This document shows positions 16,049 to 25,835 of a DNA stretch of 37,654 nucleotides, piece after piece. The position numbers and the translations under genes were made by a program. The notes under the pieces are model-generated. The model made no database searches and was not told where the DNA came from. It saw only the letters and a list, made by a program, of their open reading frames with translations. The stretch is from NCBI GenBank assembly GCA_947074185.1, contig CAMTOO010000011.1, forward strand, positions 1 through 37,654, read 5' to 3'. The stretch comes from an uncultured Negativicutes bacterium. GTDB lineage: Bacteria; Bacillota; Negativicutes; Acidaminococcales; Acidaminococcaceae. Within the stretch, counting starts at the first letter, position 1. The number at the start of each line of letters is the position of its first letter.

Positions 16049-18280
16049 ATGCCTGTAGATGAACATAATGTAAGCATCGAAGAGTTTTTTGAAAAAGCGT
16101 CTAGCTATTTATCACAAGAACAAATAGATTTCGTCCGTAAAGCTTATGATTTTGCTGCGGTTGCTCATGCTGGGCAAACTCGCAAATCCGGAGAACCTTA
16201 TATTATTCATCCTATTGGTGTAGCATACATTTTGACTCAGCTACAAATGGATGAACTTACTTTGGCTGCAGCGTTTTTGCATGATGTTGTTGAAGATACT
16301 GATGTTACTTTAGAAAAAATTACTGAGCTTTTTGGTAATAACGTAGCAACTCTTGTAAATGGCGTAACTAAATTAGGTAAGATTGAATATATCTCTAAAG
16401 AAGAACAACAAATGGAAAACTATCGCAAGATGTTTTTGTCTATGGCAAAAGATATTAGGGTAGTAATTATTAAACTAGCTGACCGTTTGCACAATATGCG
16501 GACTATGCGTCATATGCCTGTTTATAAGCAACAATCTATTTCTCAAGAAACAATGGAGATTTATGCTCCGCTTGCACATAGATTAGGTATCTATACTATC
16601 AAATGGGAATTGGAAGATCTTTCTTTCCGCTATATGGAACCAGAGATTTACTATGATTTGGTAGAACAAGTAAAAATCAAACGTCGTGAACGTGAAGCTA
16701 TGATTCAAGAGGCTATGGGCCAAATGAATGATGAGCTTGGGAAACTTAATATTAAATGCGAAATTCAAGGTAGGCCAAAGAATTTCTACAGTATCTACAA
16801 GAAGATGCTTAGAGATCATAAAGAATTAGGTGAAATTTATGACCTTTTAGCTATTCGTATTTTAGTTGATTCTGTTAAAGATTGTTATGGTGCTTTAGGT
16901 ATCGTGCATAGCTTGTGGCGTCCAATTCCTGGACGTTTTAAAGATTATGTTGCTGTGCCTAAATCTAATATGTATCAATCACTTCATACAACTGTAGTTT
17001 CTAATAGTGGGCAACCACTTGAAATACAAATTCGTACTTTTGAGATGCATCGCATTAGTGAGTATGGTATCGCTGCACATTGGCGCTATAAAGAAGGTGG
17101 CGGACAACAAGGTGGAGGTAGCGGTAAAGGTTTTGATGCAAAACTTTCTTGGTTGCGTCAACTTTTAGAATGGCATCAAGATATGAGTGATACTAAAGAC
17201 TTCGTTGATTCTGTAAAAATGGATGTATTTGCAGATGAAGTATTTGTATTTACTCCTCGTGGTGATGTGTTTGATTTGCCGATGGGCGCTGTGCCTATCG
17301 ATTTTGCTTATCGCATTCATACTGATGTTGGTAATCGTTGTGTAGGTGCTAAGGTTAACGGCCGTATTGTACCTCTTGATTCTAAACTTAGTAATGGTGA
17401 TATAGTTGAAATTATCACTTCTAAACAAGCAGCTGGTCCAAGTCGCGATTGGATTAATATAGTTGGTTCTTCTGATACTAAAAATAAAATTCGTTCTTGG
17501 TTTAAGAAGGAAAAGAAAGAAGAAAATATTATCAAGGGCCGCGAAATTCTTGAAAAAGAGTGTAAGCGTCTTGGTTATGAAGTTAAATCTTTTGCTAAGG
17601 CTGAAAAGCTTAAGGAAGTTGCGTCTAAGTTGCGTTTAGATGATGAAGATGGCATGCTTGCTGCAATTGGTTATGGCGGTGTAACTATCAACAGTGTAAT
17701 TTCTAAACTGGTTGATATCTACAAAAGTGAGCAAAAGCTTTCTGAAAACAAAAATCTTACTCAAATGCTTGCGGAAATGAAACCTCGTAGTTCTCGTGCT
17801 AAGGCAAGTCACGGTATCTTAGTTAAGGGCGAAGGCGGAATCATGGTTAAGCTTGCTCGTTGTTGTAATCCTATTCCTGGTGATCCTGTTGTAGGGTATA
17901 TTACGCGTGGTAGCGGGATTTCTGTTCATAGGGGAGATTGCCCTAATGTTTTAGTTAATAATCCGGAGGAACAAAGTCGTTTGATTGAAGTTACTTGGGA
18001 TTTAAATACGGATTCTGTTTACAAAGGTAGTATCATAGTTAACTCTGTTGATAAACCTGGTATGATGGCAGAAATCATGATGATTGTTAGTGAGATGAAG
18101 CTAAATCTCAATGCTGCAACTTGCAGAACTGACAAAAAGAAAATCGCTGTTATAACTCTTGGTTTAGATATCACTAATCTTAATCAGTTAGAAACAGTAA
18201 TTAATAGAATTAAGCGCATTAAAGGTGTTTATACTGTTGAACGCCAAATAGCAAATGCGGTTGTAACTGGAGGAGAATAA
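16049..18280 (+). CDS. rel: Bifunctional (p)ppGpp synthetase/hydrolase (Rel/RelA/SpoT)
   Basis: This 743-residue stringent-response enzyme has full length and all expected domains. The HD hydrolase has His40, His54 and His78-Asp79 ([24 protein letters not shown]). The synthetase has [24 protein letters not shown] and [13 protein letters not shown] ([12 protein letters not shown]) is followed by a zinc-finger/RIS-type region ([16 protein letters not shown]) and a C-terminal ACT domain ([11 protein letters not shown]). Both catalytic sites look intact, so it can make and degrade (p)ppGpp. SD CGGAGGGG is 6 nt before ATG 16049. It follows recJ by 15 nt and overlaps dtd by one base. Confidence 0.97.
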   Translation: MPVDEHNVSIEEFFEKASSYLSQEQIDFVRKAYDFAAVAHAGQTRKSGEPYIIHPIGVAYILTQLQMDELTLAAAFLHDVVEDTDVTLEKITELFGNNVATLVNGVTKLGKIEYISKEEQQMENYRKMFLSMAKDIRVVIIKLADRLHNMRTMRHMPVYKQQSISQETMEIYAPLAHRLGIYTIKWELEDLSFRYMEPEIYYDLVEQVKIKRREREAMIQEAMGQMNDELGKLNIKCEIQGRPKNFYSIYKKMLRDHKELGEIYDLLAIRILVDSVKDCYGALGIVHSLWRPIPGRFKDYVAVPKSNMYQSLHTTVVSNSGQPLEIQIRTFEMHRISEYGIAAHWRYKEGGGQQGGGSGKGFDAKLSWLRQLLEWHQDMSDTKDFVDSVKMDVFADEVFVFTPRGDVFDLPMGAVPIDFAYRIHTDVGNRCVGAKVNGRIVPLDSKLSNGDIVEIITSKQAAGPSRDWINIVGSSDTKNKIRSWFKKEKKEENIIKGREILEKECKRLGYEVKSFAKAEKLKEVASKLRLDDEDGMLAAIGYGGVTINSVISKLVDIYKSEQKLSENKNLTQMLAEMKPRSSRAKASHGILVKGEGGIMVKLARCCNPIPGDPVVGYITRGSGISVHRGDCPNVLVNNPEEQSRLIEVTWDLNTDSVYKGSIIVNSVDKPGMMAEIMMIVSEMKLNLNAATCRTDKKKIAVITLGLDITNLNQLETVINRIKRIKGVYTVERQIANAVVTGGE

Positions 18281-18729
18281 TGCGCGCAGTAGTTCAAAGA
18301 GTAAGTAATGCTTCTGTAGATGTTGAGGGCAAGGAAATCGGTGCGATTAAGCAGGGTTTACTAGTTTTTCTCGGCGTTGAAAAAGGCGATACTGATAAAG
18401 ATTTAGAGTATATTGTTAACAAAGTTTCTGGTTTAAGAGTTTTTGAAGATGCTGATGGAAAGCTGAATTTATCTGTGGTAGATGTAGCGGGCGAAATCCT
18501 TGCTGTTTCCCAGTTCACTATTTGTGGTGACTGTAAAAAAGGCAAAAGGCCTTCTTTTGACAATGCAGCACCAGCAGAAGTAGGTAATGAATACTACGAA
18601 AAATTTATTGCAGCTTTGCGAGCTGAAAATATTAAAGTTGCAACTGGTCAATTTCAGGCTCATATGTATGTTAGCCTAGTAAATGATGGACCTGTAACAA
18701 TTTTATTAGATAGTAAAAAAACATTTTAA
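18280..18729 (+). CDS. dtd: D-aminoacyl-tRNA deacylase
   Basis: This 149-residue enzyme hydrolyses D-aminoacyl-tRNAs, and Gly-tRNA(Ala) in the family. It has the N-terminal [13 protein letters not shown], the catalytic SQFT (77-80), and NDGPVT (135-140) containing the cross-subunit Gly-cisPro pair. Length is exact for Dtd. ATG overlaps the rel stop by one base (TAATG) with SD GGAGGA. The rel-dtd order is widely conserved in Bacillota. Confidence 0.97.
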   Translation: MRAVVQRVSNASVDVEGKEIGAIKQGLLVFLGVEKGDTDKDLEYIVNKVSGLRVFEDADGKLNLSVVDVAGEILAVSQFTICGDCKKGKRPSFDNAAPAEVGNEYYEKFIAALRAENIKVATGQFQAHMYVSLVNDGPVTILLDSKKTF

Positions 18730-18748
18730 TATAATCTAGGAGGATTAC

Positions 18749-19369
18749 ATGAAAATATTACAATTACAAGTTGGTGCCTTAGGCACAAATTGCTATATTG
18801 CATTTAACGAGGAGACGAAGCACGGGATCGTAGTTGATCCAGGTGCTGATGGAGATCAAATCGTTAAAGCTATTAATGAATATGGTCTCACTATTGATGC
18901 GATTTTCTTAACTCATGGTCATAGCGACCATATTATGGGACTTGCAGAAGTTCGAGAAGCAACTAAAGCTAAAGTATATATTCACGAAGCTGATGCTGAG
19001 TGTTTAACTAAGGCTAGTGCTAACTTATCTATTTATATGGGACCTGGCACAGAGTTTGATGCAGCAGATGTATTCTTTAAAGATGGCGACGTAGTTGATG
19101 CTGCTGGGATGGAATTTGAAATCCTAACAACTCCAGGGCATACAAAGGGTAGTGTTTGTATCAAGTGCGGTGATGTAGTATTCTGTGGTGACACAGTATT
19201 TGCAGAATCTATTGGTAGAACAGATCTTCCTGGTGGTTCTTATAAAGAAATTATTGATTCTATTAAAACTAAAATTTTAACTTTAGATGAGAAAACACAT
19301 TTATTGCCAGGTCATGGACCAGCAACTAATGTAGATTGGGAGAAACGCAGGAATCCATTCTTGCAATAA
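18749..19369 (+). CDS. Metallo-beta-lactamase-fold hydrolase (GloB-like)
   Basis: This 206-residue protein has the binuclear metal motif THGHSDH (55-61), a later TPGHTKGSV, FCGDTVF and the terminal LLPGHGPAT. Length and motifs fit the small YcbL/GloB-like branch of the MBL superfamily; the substrate could be a glutathione- or other thiol-derived thioester. SD AGGAGG lies 6 nt before ATG 18749. It is co-transcribed with dtd, and the next gene begins 3 nt after its stop. Confidence 0.9.
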   Translation: MKILQLQVGALGTNCYIAFNEETKHGIVVDPGADGDQIVKAINEYGLTIDAIFLTHGHSDHIMGLAEVREATKAKVYIHEADAECLTKASANLSIYMGPGTEFDAADVFFKDGDVVDAAGMEFEILTTPGHTKGSVCIKCGDVVFCGDTVFAESIGRTDLPGGSYKEIIDSIKTKILTLDEKTHLLPGHGPATNVDWEKRRNPFLQ

Positions 19370-19372
19370 ATT

Positions 19373-20464
19373 ATGAAAAATTATATTAGCAACATTCACG
19401 AACATACAATTGCAAAATTAGGTATTACGGTAGCTGTATCCTATGTGTTTTACATATTGGGAGCTTTCTTATTCCCAGTATTTTTAGCCATAGGGCTTGC
19501 TTTTGCTTTGCATCCGCTTACTAATCTTTTTGCAAAGATTTCTTTTGGTAAGCAGGGATGGCATGCTTCTAGAGTAGTAGCAATCCTTTTAGCGTTTTGT
19601 GTATTAGGTGTATTTTTATTTTTTGTTGGCTCAACAGTTGTGTTCCCACTTTTTGGACAGATTAATGAGCTTTTGGCAAAAATGCCTGAATACTCTAGTC
19701 GTGTACATAATAGTGAACAACTAGGTTGGATTTTAGGTGGCGATGCAAATAGTGCTTTACCATCTACTTTAAATGCATTAGTTGCTGATGGTCTTGATTG
19801 GTTATTTAATTTCGTGCAAGATATCATGAAAAATTTATTCCAATCAACACTCGCAATTGTTGTTAATATGCTTGGATTAATAGTTGTGCCATTTTTATCT
19901 TTCTATTTCTTGAAAGATTGGCGTGATTTAAAAGCGATGGCAATTAATGCTTTCCCAAAAAGAAATCGTGAGAAAGTAGAACATATTATAGAGTCTTTAG
20001 GTGTAGCATTAAGTAGTTATTTCATGGGGCTTTGGAAAGTTGCACTTATTTCTGGTTCTGCAGTTGGTATTGCTTTAATGGTATTTGGCGTTAAATATGT
20101 TTTGGTATTTGCTTTCTTTGCGTCACTATCAGAGCTTATTCCTATCGTTGGACCTATTTTGGCAGCAATACCTGCTATTTTCATTACCTATCGTGAAGAT
20201 CCGCAGGTTGCTATGTATTTACTAATTTTCTATATAGTTTACTATACATTTAACAGTAAGGTTATTATTCCAGAAGTTATGGGTAAAAAACTTGATTTGC
20301 ATCCAGTTATTATTGTAGTGGCACTCTTTGTTGGTGCAAAACTTTTCGGGCTTATGGGTATGGTTTTTGCTGTTCCTATTGCTGCTGTTTATAGAGTTTT
20401 CTATAAAGAGTTATGGCATTATAAAGGTGAAGAAGATAATAATAAAAGCATTGAACAAATATAG
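19373..20464 (+). CDS. AI-2E family (PerM-like) permease
   Basis: This 363-residue membrane protein has about seven to eight helices. Two N-terminal helices (15-50) are followed by a soluble segment of about 100 residues, then a C-terminal membrane half with ELIPIVGPILAAIPA, a signature of the AI-2E/PerM family. Members include AI-2 exporters and Na/H antiporters, so the substrate is unknown. There is no obvious SD before ATG 19373, only 3 nt after the upstream stop, so translation is probably coupled to the hydrolase gene. Confidence 0.9.
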   Translation: MKNYISNIHEHTIAKLGITVAVSYVFYILGAFLFPVFLAIGLAFALHPLTNLFAKISFGKQGWHASRVVAILLAFCVLGVFLFFVGSTVVFPLFGQINELLAKMPEYSSRVHNSEQLGWILGGDANSALPSTLNALVADGLDWLFNFVQDIMKNLFQSTLAIVVNMLGLIVVPFLSFYFLKDWRDLKAMAINAFPKRNREKVEHIIESLGVALSSYFMGLWKVALISGSAVGIALMVFGVKYVLVFAFFASLSELIPIVGPILAAIPAIFITYREDPQVAMYLLIFYIVYYTFNSKVIIPEVMGKKLDLHPVIIVVALFVGAKLFGLMGMVFAVPIAAVYRVFYKELWHYKGEEDNNKSIEQI

Positions 20465-20468
20465 TGCT

Positions 20469-20496
20469 TTGTGGTAAAATATTTTGTATGTATAAA
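20469..20496 (+). promoter_or_regulatory. Possible promoter of hisS-aspS
   Basis: TTGTGG (20469-20474), a 16-nt spacer, and TATAAA (20491-20496). The leader to the TTG start at 20529 is short, with SD AGAGGGGG (20513-20520). No T-box fits here. Confidence 0.4.
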
Positions 20497-20528
20497 AATA
20501 TCTTCGAAGTAATAGAGGGGGAACTGTC

Positions 20529-21800
20529 TTGTTAACAACAGTACCAAGAGGAACTAAAGATATACTTCCAGCAGATATAGGTGCTTGGCGCTATCTTGAA
20601 AATACTATGCGTGACATTTGCGCACGTTTTGGATATGAAGAGATTAGAACGCCGATTTTCGAACATACAGAACTTTTTCAACGTGGTATTGGTGATACAA
20701 CAGATGTGGTTGAAAAGGAAATGTATACTTTCACTGATAGAGGTGAGAGAAGTCTTACTTTAAGACCAGAAAATACAGCATCTGTAGTTCGTGCTTATGT
20801 TGAACATAAGTTATATGCTGAAAATTCTCCGACTAAACTTTTCTATATTGGACCGATGTTTAGATACGATAGACCGCAAGCTGGTCGTTATCGTCAATTT
20901 CATCAGTTTGGGGTAGAGGCGTTAGGAGCTGTAGGACCAAATATTGATGCAGAAATCATCATTTTGGCAGTTACAGTACTTCAATCTTTAGGGCTAAAAG
21001 ATTTAAAACTAAAAATAAATTCAGTTGGTTGTCCAAAGTGTCGTCCTGAACATAGAAATCGCTTACAGGAATTCTTTAAACCTAAATTTAATGAATTGTG
21101 TAAAGATTGTCAGTCTCGTTTTGATCGTAATCCGCTTAGGATTTTAGATTGCAAAGTTCCTCATTGTGGTGAACTTTCTGTAGGGGCTCCTAGTTTAGGC
21201 GAATGCTTATGTGAAGAATGTAGTAGTCACTTTGAGAAATTAAAGGAACTATTAACTTCTGCTGGGCTTACCTATGAAGTTGATACTAATCTTGTACGTG
21301 GTTTAGATTATTACACTAGAACTGCGTTTGAGATTCAATATACTCCGCTTGGCGCACAAAGTGCTGTTTGTGGTGGTGGGCGTTATGATGGACTCGTTAA
21401 AGAAGTTGGCGGTCCTGAAACTCCTGGTATAGGCTTTGCAATGGGAATGGAAAGAATTCTCCTAGCTCTTGAAAGCCAAAATCTTATTCCTGATACTAAT
21501 TTCAGTACGGATGTATATGCAATTTGTACTAACGAAGAAAATTTTTCTTTAACATTTAAAACTGTTATTGATCTTAGACGTGAAGGCTTAAAGGCAGAGT
21601 TTGATTTTAATGGTAGAAGCATGAAAGCTCAAATGAAGCAAGCTAATCGTTATAATGCTAAGTATGTTTTAATATTTGGCGAAGACGAAGTTAAAAATGG
21701 TAAAGTAGTTTTAAGAGATATGTTAAACAGTGATCAAAAAGAAATTGATCTCAAAGATATAACAACAATTTTGAAGGCAGAGGTGCAAAATAATGAGTAA
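20529..21800 (+). CDS. hisS: Histidyl-tRNA synthetase
   Basis: This 423-residue class II synthetase uses a TTG start, supported by SD AGAGGGGG 8 nt upstream and by the conserved N-terminus PRGTKDILP. Motif 2 region TLRPENTASVVRAYVEH, FRYDRPQAGRYRQFHQFG, the histidine-specific RGLDYYTRTAFE and CGGGRYDGL are all present, followed by the C-terminal anticodon-binding domain (DVYAI...). It overlaps aspS by 8 nt; the hisS-aspS pair is standard in Bacillota. Confidence 0.97.
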   Translation: MLTTVPRGTKDILPADIGAWRYLENTMRDICARFGYEEIRTPIFEHTELFQRGIGDTTDVVEKEMYTFTDRGERSLTLRPENTASVVRAYVEHKLYAENSPTKLFYIGPMFRYDRPQAGRYRQFHQFGVEALGAVGPNIDAEIIILAVTVLQSLGLKDLKLKINSVGCPKCRPEHRNRLQEFFKPKFNELCKDCQSRFDRNPLRILDCKVPHCGELSVGAPSLGECLCEECSSHFEKLKELLTSAGLTYEVDTNLVRGLDYYTRTAFEIQYTPLGAQSAVCGGGRYDGLVKEVGGPETPGIGFAMGMERILLALESQNLIPDTNFSTDVYAICTNEENFSLTFKTVIDLRREGLKAEFDFNGRSMKAQMKQANRYNAKYVLIFGEDEVKNGKVVLRDMLNSDQKEIDLKDITTILKAEVQNNE

Positions 21801-23592
21801 TAAGTTTCAGCGAGACCATCGCTGCGGTCTCTTGACTAAGGAAAATGCTGGTCAAGAAGTAGCATTATGTGGCTGGGTTTCTAAAAGACGCGATCATGGT
21901 GGATTGATTTTTATCGATTTACGTGACCGTTCTGGTATTGTACAAGTAGTGATTAATCCAGAAGCAGGCGAAAGCTTCAAAGTTGCAGAGGCAGTACGTA
22001 ATGAGTATGTAATTCAAGCCATCGGCAAAGTAAGCTTACGTAGTGCTGAGACTATTAATCCAAATATTGGCACTGGCGAAGTTGAAGTTTTAGTAAGCGA
22101 ATTGAAAATCTTAAATAGCGCTAAAACTCCTCCTTTCTATATTCAAGATGATATTGATACTGATGAAAATTTACGTTTAAAATATCGCTATTTGGACCTT
22201 CGTCGTCCAGAAATGCAATACAATCTTATTTTGCGTCATAAAGTAGCAAAATTAATGCGTGATTATTTAGATCAAAAAGACTTCCTTGAAATTGAAACTC
22301 CTATGTTGTGCAAAAGCACTCCAGAAGGCGCACGTGACTACTTAGTTCCAAGTCGTGTTAATCCTGGTAAATTCTATGCACTTCCACAATCACCACAAAT
22401 TTTCAAACAAATTTTGATGGTTGCTGGTATGGAAAGATATTTCCAAATTGCTCGTTGCTTCCGTGATGAAGATTTACGTGCTGATCGTCAACCTGAATTC
22501 ACTCAATTAGACCTTGAAATGTCTTTTGTTGAAGTTGATGATATTTTAGAAATGATGGAAGGTTTAGTAACACATATTTTCGAAGGTGCTTTAGGCAAGA
22601 AAATTGTTACGCCTTTCCAACGTATTACTTGGGATGATGCTATGGATTTATATGGTAGCGACAAACCAGATTTACGTTTTGATATGAAACTTATTGATAT
22701 GGTTCCTGCTGTATCTAATTCTGATTTTAAAGTATTTAACGATGTTATTGCTTCTGGCGGAATTGTAAAAGCTCTTAATGTTAAAGGATATGCAAATATT
22801 CCTCGTCGTGAAGTAGATGGCTTAGTTGATTTCGTGGCTATTTACGGTGCTAAAGGTCTTGCTTGGATTCAAGTTCAAGAAGATGGCACTATGAAATCTC
22901 CTATTTCTAAATTCTTCAGCAATGCACATTTAGATAAAATCACAGAAGCAGCTAATGCTGAACCAGGAGATTTAATTCTCTTTGTTGCAGATAAACCAAA
23001 AGTTGTTGCTGCTGCTCTTGGCGCATTGCGTCTTGAAATGGCAAAACGTCGTGGTCTTATTGATCCAGATGAATTAGCATTTGCTTGGGTTGTTGATTTC
23101 CCAATGTTCGAATATGATGAAGAAGAAAAACGTTACTTCGCAATGCACCATCCGTTCACTGCTCCACGTGATGAAGATTTACAATACTTAACTAGCGATC
23201 CTGGTAAAGTATATGCTAAAGCTTATGACATGGTTCTTAATGGTAGTGAAATCGGTGGTGGTTCAATCCGTATTCACCGTAAAGATGTTCAAAAAGAAGT
23301 ATTTGCTTCTCTTGGACTCAGTGATGAAGAAGCTAAAGAAAAATTTGGCTTCATGATGGACGCTTTTGAATATGGCGCTCCTCCACATGGTGGACTTGCT
23401 TTCGGTCTTGATCGTATGATCATGATTATGGCAAAACGTGATTCTATCCGTGATGTAATTGCTTTCCCTAAAACTCAAAGTGCAAGCTGTCTCATGACAC
23501 AAGCTCCTGATGAAGTTTCTGAAAAACAATTACGTGAGCTTCACATTAGACCAAGTCTATTAGTAAAGAAGGATAATCTTCCAAAAGAATAG
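21793..23592 (+). CDS. aspS: Aspartyl-tRNA synthetase (bacterial type)
   Basis: This 599-residue enzyme has an N-terminal OB anticodon-binding domain (VALCGWVSKRRDHGGLIFIDLRD split over 24-46). Class II motif 2 is FRDEDLRADRQPEFTQLD. The bacterial GAD insertion follows in the middle, and motif 3 is GLAFGLDRM near the C-terminus. Length fits the bacterial type (about 590). Whether it also charges tRNA-Asn is not readable by eye. ATG lies inside the hisS end, with SD GAGGTG about 8 nt upstream. A strong terminator follows. Confidence 0.97.
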   Translation: MSNKFQRDHRCGLLTKENAGQEVALCGWVSKRRDHGGLIFIDLRDRSGIVQVVINPEAGESFKVAEAVRNEYVIQAIGKVSLRSAETINPNIGTGEVEVLVSELKILNSAKTPPFYIQDDIDTDENLRLKYRYLDLRRPEMQYNLILRHKVAKLMRDYLDQKDFLEIETPMLCKSTPEGARDYLVPSRVNPGKFYALPQSPQIFKQILMVAGMERYFQIARCFRDEDLRADRQPEFTQLDLEMSFVEVDDILEMMEGLVTHIFEGALGKKIVTPFQRITWDDAMDLYGSDKPDLRFDMKLIDMVPAVSNSDFKVFNDVIASGGIVKALNVKGYANIPRREVDGLVDFVAIYGAKGLAWIQVQEDGTMKSPISKFFSNAHLDKITEAANAEPGDLILFVADKPKVVAAALGALRLEMAKRRGLIDPDELAFAWVVDFPMFEYDEEEKRYFAMHHPFTAPRDEDLQYLTSDPGKVYAKAYDMVLNGSEIGGGSIRIHRKDVQKEVFASLGLSDEEAKEKFGFMMDAFEYGAPPHGGLAFGLDRMIMIMAKRDSIRDVIAFPKTQSASCLMTQAPDEVSEKQLRELHIRPSLLVKKDNLPKE

Positions 23593-23603
23593 TTTATAAA
23601 AAT

Positions 23604-23635
23604 AAACCGAGTCATTGAAAAATGACTCGGTTTTT
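23604..23635 (+). terminator. Terminator of hisS-aspS, overlapping the 6S RNA promoter
   Basis: A 13-bp stem, AAACCGAGTCATT with its complement at 23621-23633, has a GAAA loop and a T5 tail. The -35 box of the next transcript (TTGAAA, 23615-23620) consists of the stem top and the loop. Confidence 0.93.
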
Positions 23636-23643
23636 GTTATAAT
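23615..23643 (+). promoter_or_regulatory. Promoter of 6S RNA
   Basis: TTGAAA (23615-23620), a 17-nt spacer, and perfect TATAAT (23638-23643); predicted start near 23650. It is embedded in the aspS terminator. Confidence 0.75.
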
Positions 23644-23649
23644 ATAACC

Positions 23650-23860
23650 ATAGAAACAAGCTATTTTAACCCTGCGATGTACGTTCGCTTCGCCTCTATG
23701 TTTTGAGCCAACACTCATACATAGGGAGCTTGAATGCCTAACTATCAAAATAATGCCTCCTTCAGAGTGGACTATTGCGACTGTTAGTATAGCACCCACC
23801 TGCACAAGCAGGTTCAAAACTCTGAGGGTGGACGGCATTGTGGGGAAAAATATATAGTAT
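23650..23860 (+). ncRNA. ssrS: 6S RNA (SsrS/BsrB type)
   Basis: This region of about 200 nt between aspS and tcdA lacks a credible ORF but has a 6S-like layout. An 11-bp closing helix pairs CCCTGCGATGT (23670-23680) with ATTGTGGGG and flanking bases ending at 23845. A long irregular rod follows, with opposing unpaired strands in the middle and a small hairpin ACCTGC-ACAA-GCAGGT on the 3' side of the bubble. The aspS-tcdA interval is, from memory, the locus of a 6S RNA in Bacillus (bsrB). 6S RNA binds housekeeping RNA polymerase by mimicking an open promoter. It has its own consensus promoter; the ends are approximate. Confidence 0.82.
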
Positions 23861-23872
23861 AAGAGGCATATT

Positions 23873-24559
23873 GTGGATTTAACTCGCGTAGAAATGCTTA
23901 TTGGAAATAATAAAATAGATAAACTCAAAGCGGCACGTGTTGCTATTATTGGGTTGGGTGGTGTAGGCTCTTATGTAGCTGAGGCTTTATGTCGCAGCGG
24001 GGTAGGTAGCCTTCTTTTAATTGACGCAGATGTGGTTTCTCCAAGCAATATTAATAGACAACTTCCAGCTTTGACAACTACAATAGATAAATTAAAAACA
24101 GAAGTTGTGGCAGCAAGACTAAAAAAAATTAATCCTGATTGCAATATCGAGATAATTTCTAAGTTCTATGAGCCAGATGATTTTGAAGAGTTTTTTCAAG
24201 GTGAATTTGATTATTTAGCGGATGCAATAGATTCAACCGCTTCTAAAATAGATGTTTTAATAAATGCTAAGACTAGGAATATTCCTATAATCTCAGCGAT
24301 GGGTACAGGTAATAAATTAGACCCTTCTAAATTACAAGTATGTGATATTTCAAAGACTACCATGTGTCCTCTTGCTAAAAGCGTAAGAAAACGTTTGAAA
24401 GATCAAGGTATTACTAAGGGGATTGATGTAGTATTTTCTTTAGAAGAGCCTCAATATGCTAACAAAGGAGATGTTCCTGGTAGCATGGTGTTTGTTCCTG
24501 CAAGTGCAGGTCTACTTATGGCTTCCTATATAGTTCGTAAATTGATTGAACAGGAGTAG
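23873..24559 (+). CDS. tcdA: tRNA threonylcarbamoyladenosine dehydratase (TcdA/CsdL)
   Basis: This 228-residue E1/ThiF-like enzyme converts t6A to cyclic ct6A at position 37 of tRNAs. The nucleotide-binding GLGGVGS is at 27-33, followed by LIDADVVSPSNINRQ, and FVPASAGL near the end. The start is GTG 23873 behind SD AAGAGG (23861-23866), just downstream of the 6S RNA. Length fits the Bacillota form. It is the first gene of a three-gene overlapping unit with rarA and asparaginase. Confidence 0.94.
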   Translation: MDLTRVEMLIGNNKIDKLKAARVAIIGLGGVGSYVAEALCRSGVGSLLLIDADVVSPSNINRQLPALTTTIDKLKTEVVAARLKKINPDCNIEIISKFYEPDDFEEFFQGEFDYLADAIDSTASKIDVLINAKTRNIPIISAMGTGNKLDPSKLQVCDISKTTMCPLAKSVRKRLKDQGITKGIDVVFSLEEPQYANKGDVPGSMVFVPASAGLLMASYIVRKLIEQE

Positions 24560-24563
24560 TTCT

Positions 24564-25835
24564 ATGGATAGTTTATTTCAAAAACAAGTACATAAACCTT
24601 TAGCAGATAAAATGCGCCCACAACATCTTGATGAGTTTTTTGGTCAGGAAAAAGCTGTAGGTGCTACTAGTCCTTTGCGCCGCATGATTGAAAGAGATAA
24701 TTTGCAATCTATTCTTTTCTATGGGCCACCAGGAACTGGCAAAACTACTTTAGCGCAAGTTATTGCTCAAATGACAGGGGATAAATTCATTGCTATTAAC
24801 GCAGTTTCTTCTGGGGTACCAGAACTTCGCAAACTTATTGCTAAAGCGCAAGAAGACCGTTTAGGTGGAACTAGAACAATAGTATTTATCGATGAAATAC
24901 ATCGTTTTAATAAGGCTCAGCAAGATGTTTTATTGCCTTATGTAGAAAATGGAACGATTGTGCTTATTGGTGCAACTACTGAAAATCCTTTTTTTGAAAT
25001 TAATTCTCCTTTATTATCTCGAATGAAAATCATTCGTCTTGAAAAGTTAACTACAGAGCATATTAGCGGAATTATAAAACGTGCTCTTACTAATAAAGAA
25101 GTAGGGTATGGTGAGAAAAACATTACTATTTCACCTGAAGCCTTAGAAATTCTCTCAGATTTTGCAGGTGGAGATGCAAGGACTTCTTTAAATCTTCTAG
25201 AACAAGCAGAATTTATGTTAGAGGACGGCAAAACAGAAATTGATACAGATGTTCTTAAAGAGATTTTAGGAACGGCTATGCAACGTTATGACAAGAAGGG
25301 CGATGCTCATTATGATATCGTTAGTGCTTTTATAAAAAGTATGCGTGGTAGTGATGCAGATGCAGCTTTGCACTACCTTGCTCGTATGATAGAAGGCGGT
25401 GAAGATTTACGCTTTATCGCAAGACGTATTGTTATTTGCGCAGCTGAAGATGTTGGTACTGCTGATCCAATGGCACTTGTAGTTGCTAATGCAGCAGCAC
25501 AAGCTTCAGATTTTGTAGGTTTTCCGGAAGCGCAAATTATTTTATCTGAAGCTGTTTGTTATATAGCAAAAGCACCAAAGAGCAATAGTTGTTGTGTTGG
25601 TATCTTTGATGCACGTGCTGATGTACGAAATATAAATTGTGGCAGTGTTCCTAAACATTTGCGTGATGCTCATTATCCTGGGGCTAAAGCTTTAGGACAT
25701 GGCATCGGTTATAAATATCCTCATGATTTTGTAGGTGGATATGTAAAGCAACAATATTTACCTGATGAAATTGTGGATAAAAAATATTATCAGCCTAAAA
25801 AAATTGGGGCAGAAAAGAAATATTTGGAGGACTAA
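24564..25835 (+). CDS. rarA: Replication-associated recombination AAA ATPase RarA (MgsA)
   Basis: 423 residues from ATG 24564. SD AGGAG (24552-24556) overlaps the tcdA stop; the longer TTG frame has no SD. N-terminal PLADKMRP is characteristic. Walker A is GPPGTGKTT (54-62) and Walker B is VFIDEIHRF. Sensor and lid regions precede the C-terminal tetramerisation domain (CAAEDVGTADP). RarA acts at stalled replication forks together with the sliding clamp and SSB. It overlaps the asparaginase gene by one base. Confidence 0.96.
   Translation: MDSLFQKQVHKPLADKMRPQHLDEFFGQEKAVGATSPLRRMIERDNLQSILFYGPPGTGKTTLAQVIAQMTGDKFIAINAVSSGVPELRKLIAKAQEDRLGGTRTIVFIDEIHRFNKAQQDVLLPYVENGTIVLIGATTENPFFEINSPLLSRMKIIRLEKLTTEHISGIIKRALTNKEVGYGEKNITISPEALEILSDFAGGDARTSLNLLEQAEFMLEDGKTEIDTDVLKEILGTAMQRYDKKGDAHYDIVSAFIKSMRGSDADAALHYLARMIEGGEDLRFIARRIVICAAEDVGTADPMALVVANAAAQASDFVGFPEAQIILSEAVCYIAKAPKSNSCCVGIFDARADVRNINCGSVPKHLRDAHYPGAKALGHGIGYKYPHDFVGGYVKQQYLPDEIVDKKYYQPKKIGAEKKYLED

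Noticed and set aside
20465-20528. T-box riboswitch before hisS
   Set aside because: The gap is only 64 nt and lacks the AGGGTGGNACCGCG-type T-box sequence and specifier stem.
23560-23928. Minus-strand 122-residue ORF across the aspS-tcdA gap
   Set aside because: It overlaps the 6S RNA and both gene ends, has no SD, and its composition fits read-through of an RNA gene.
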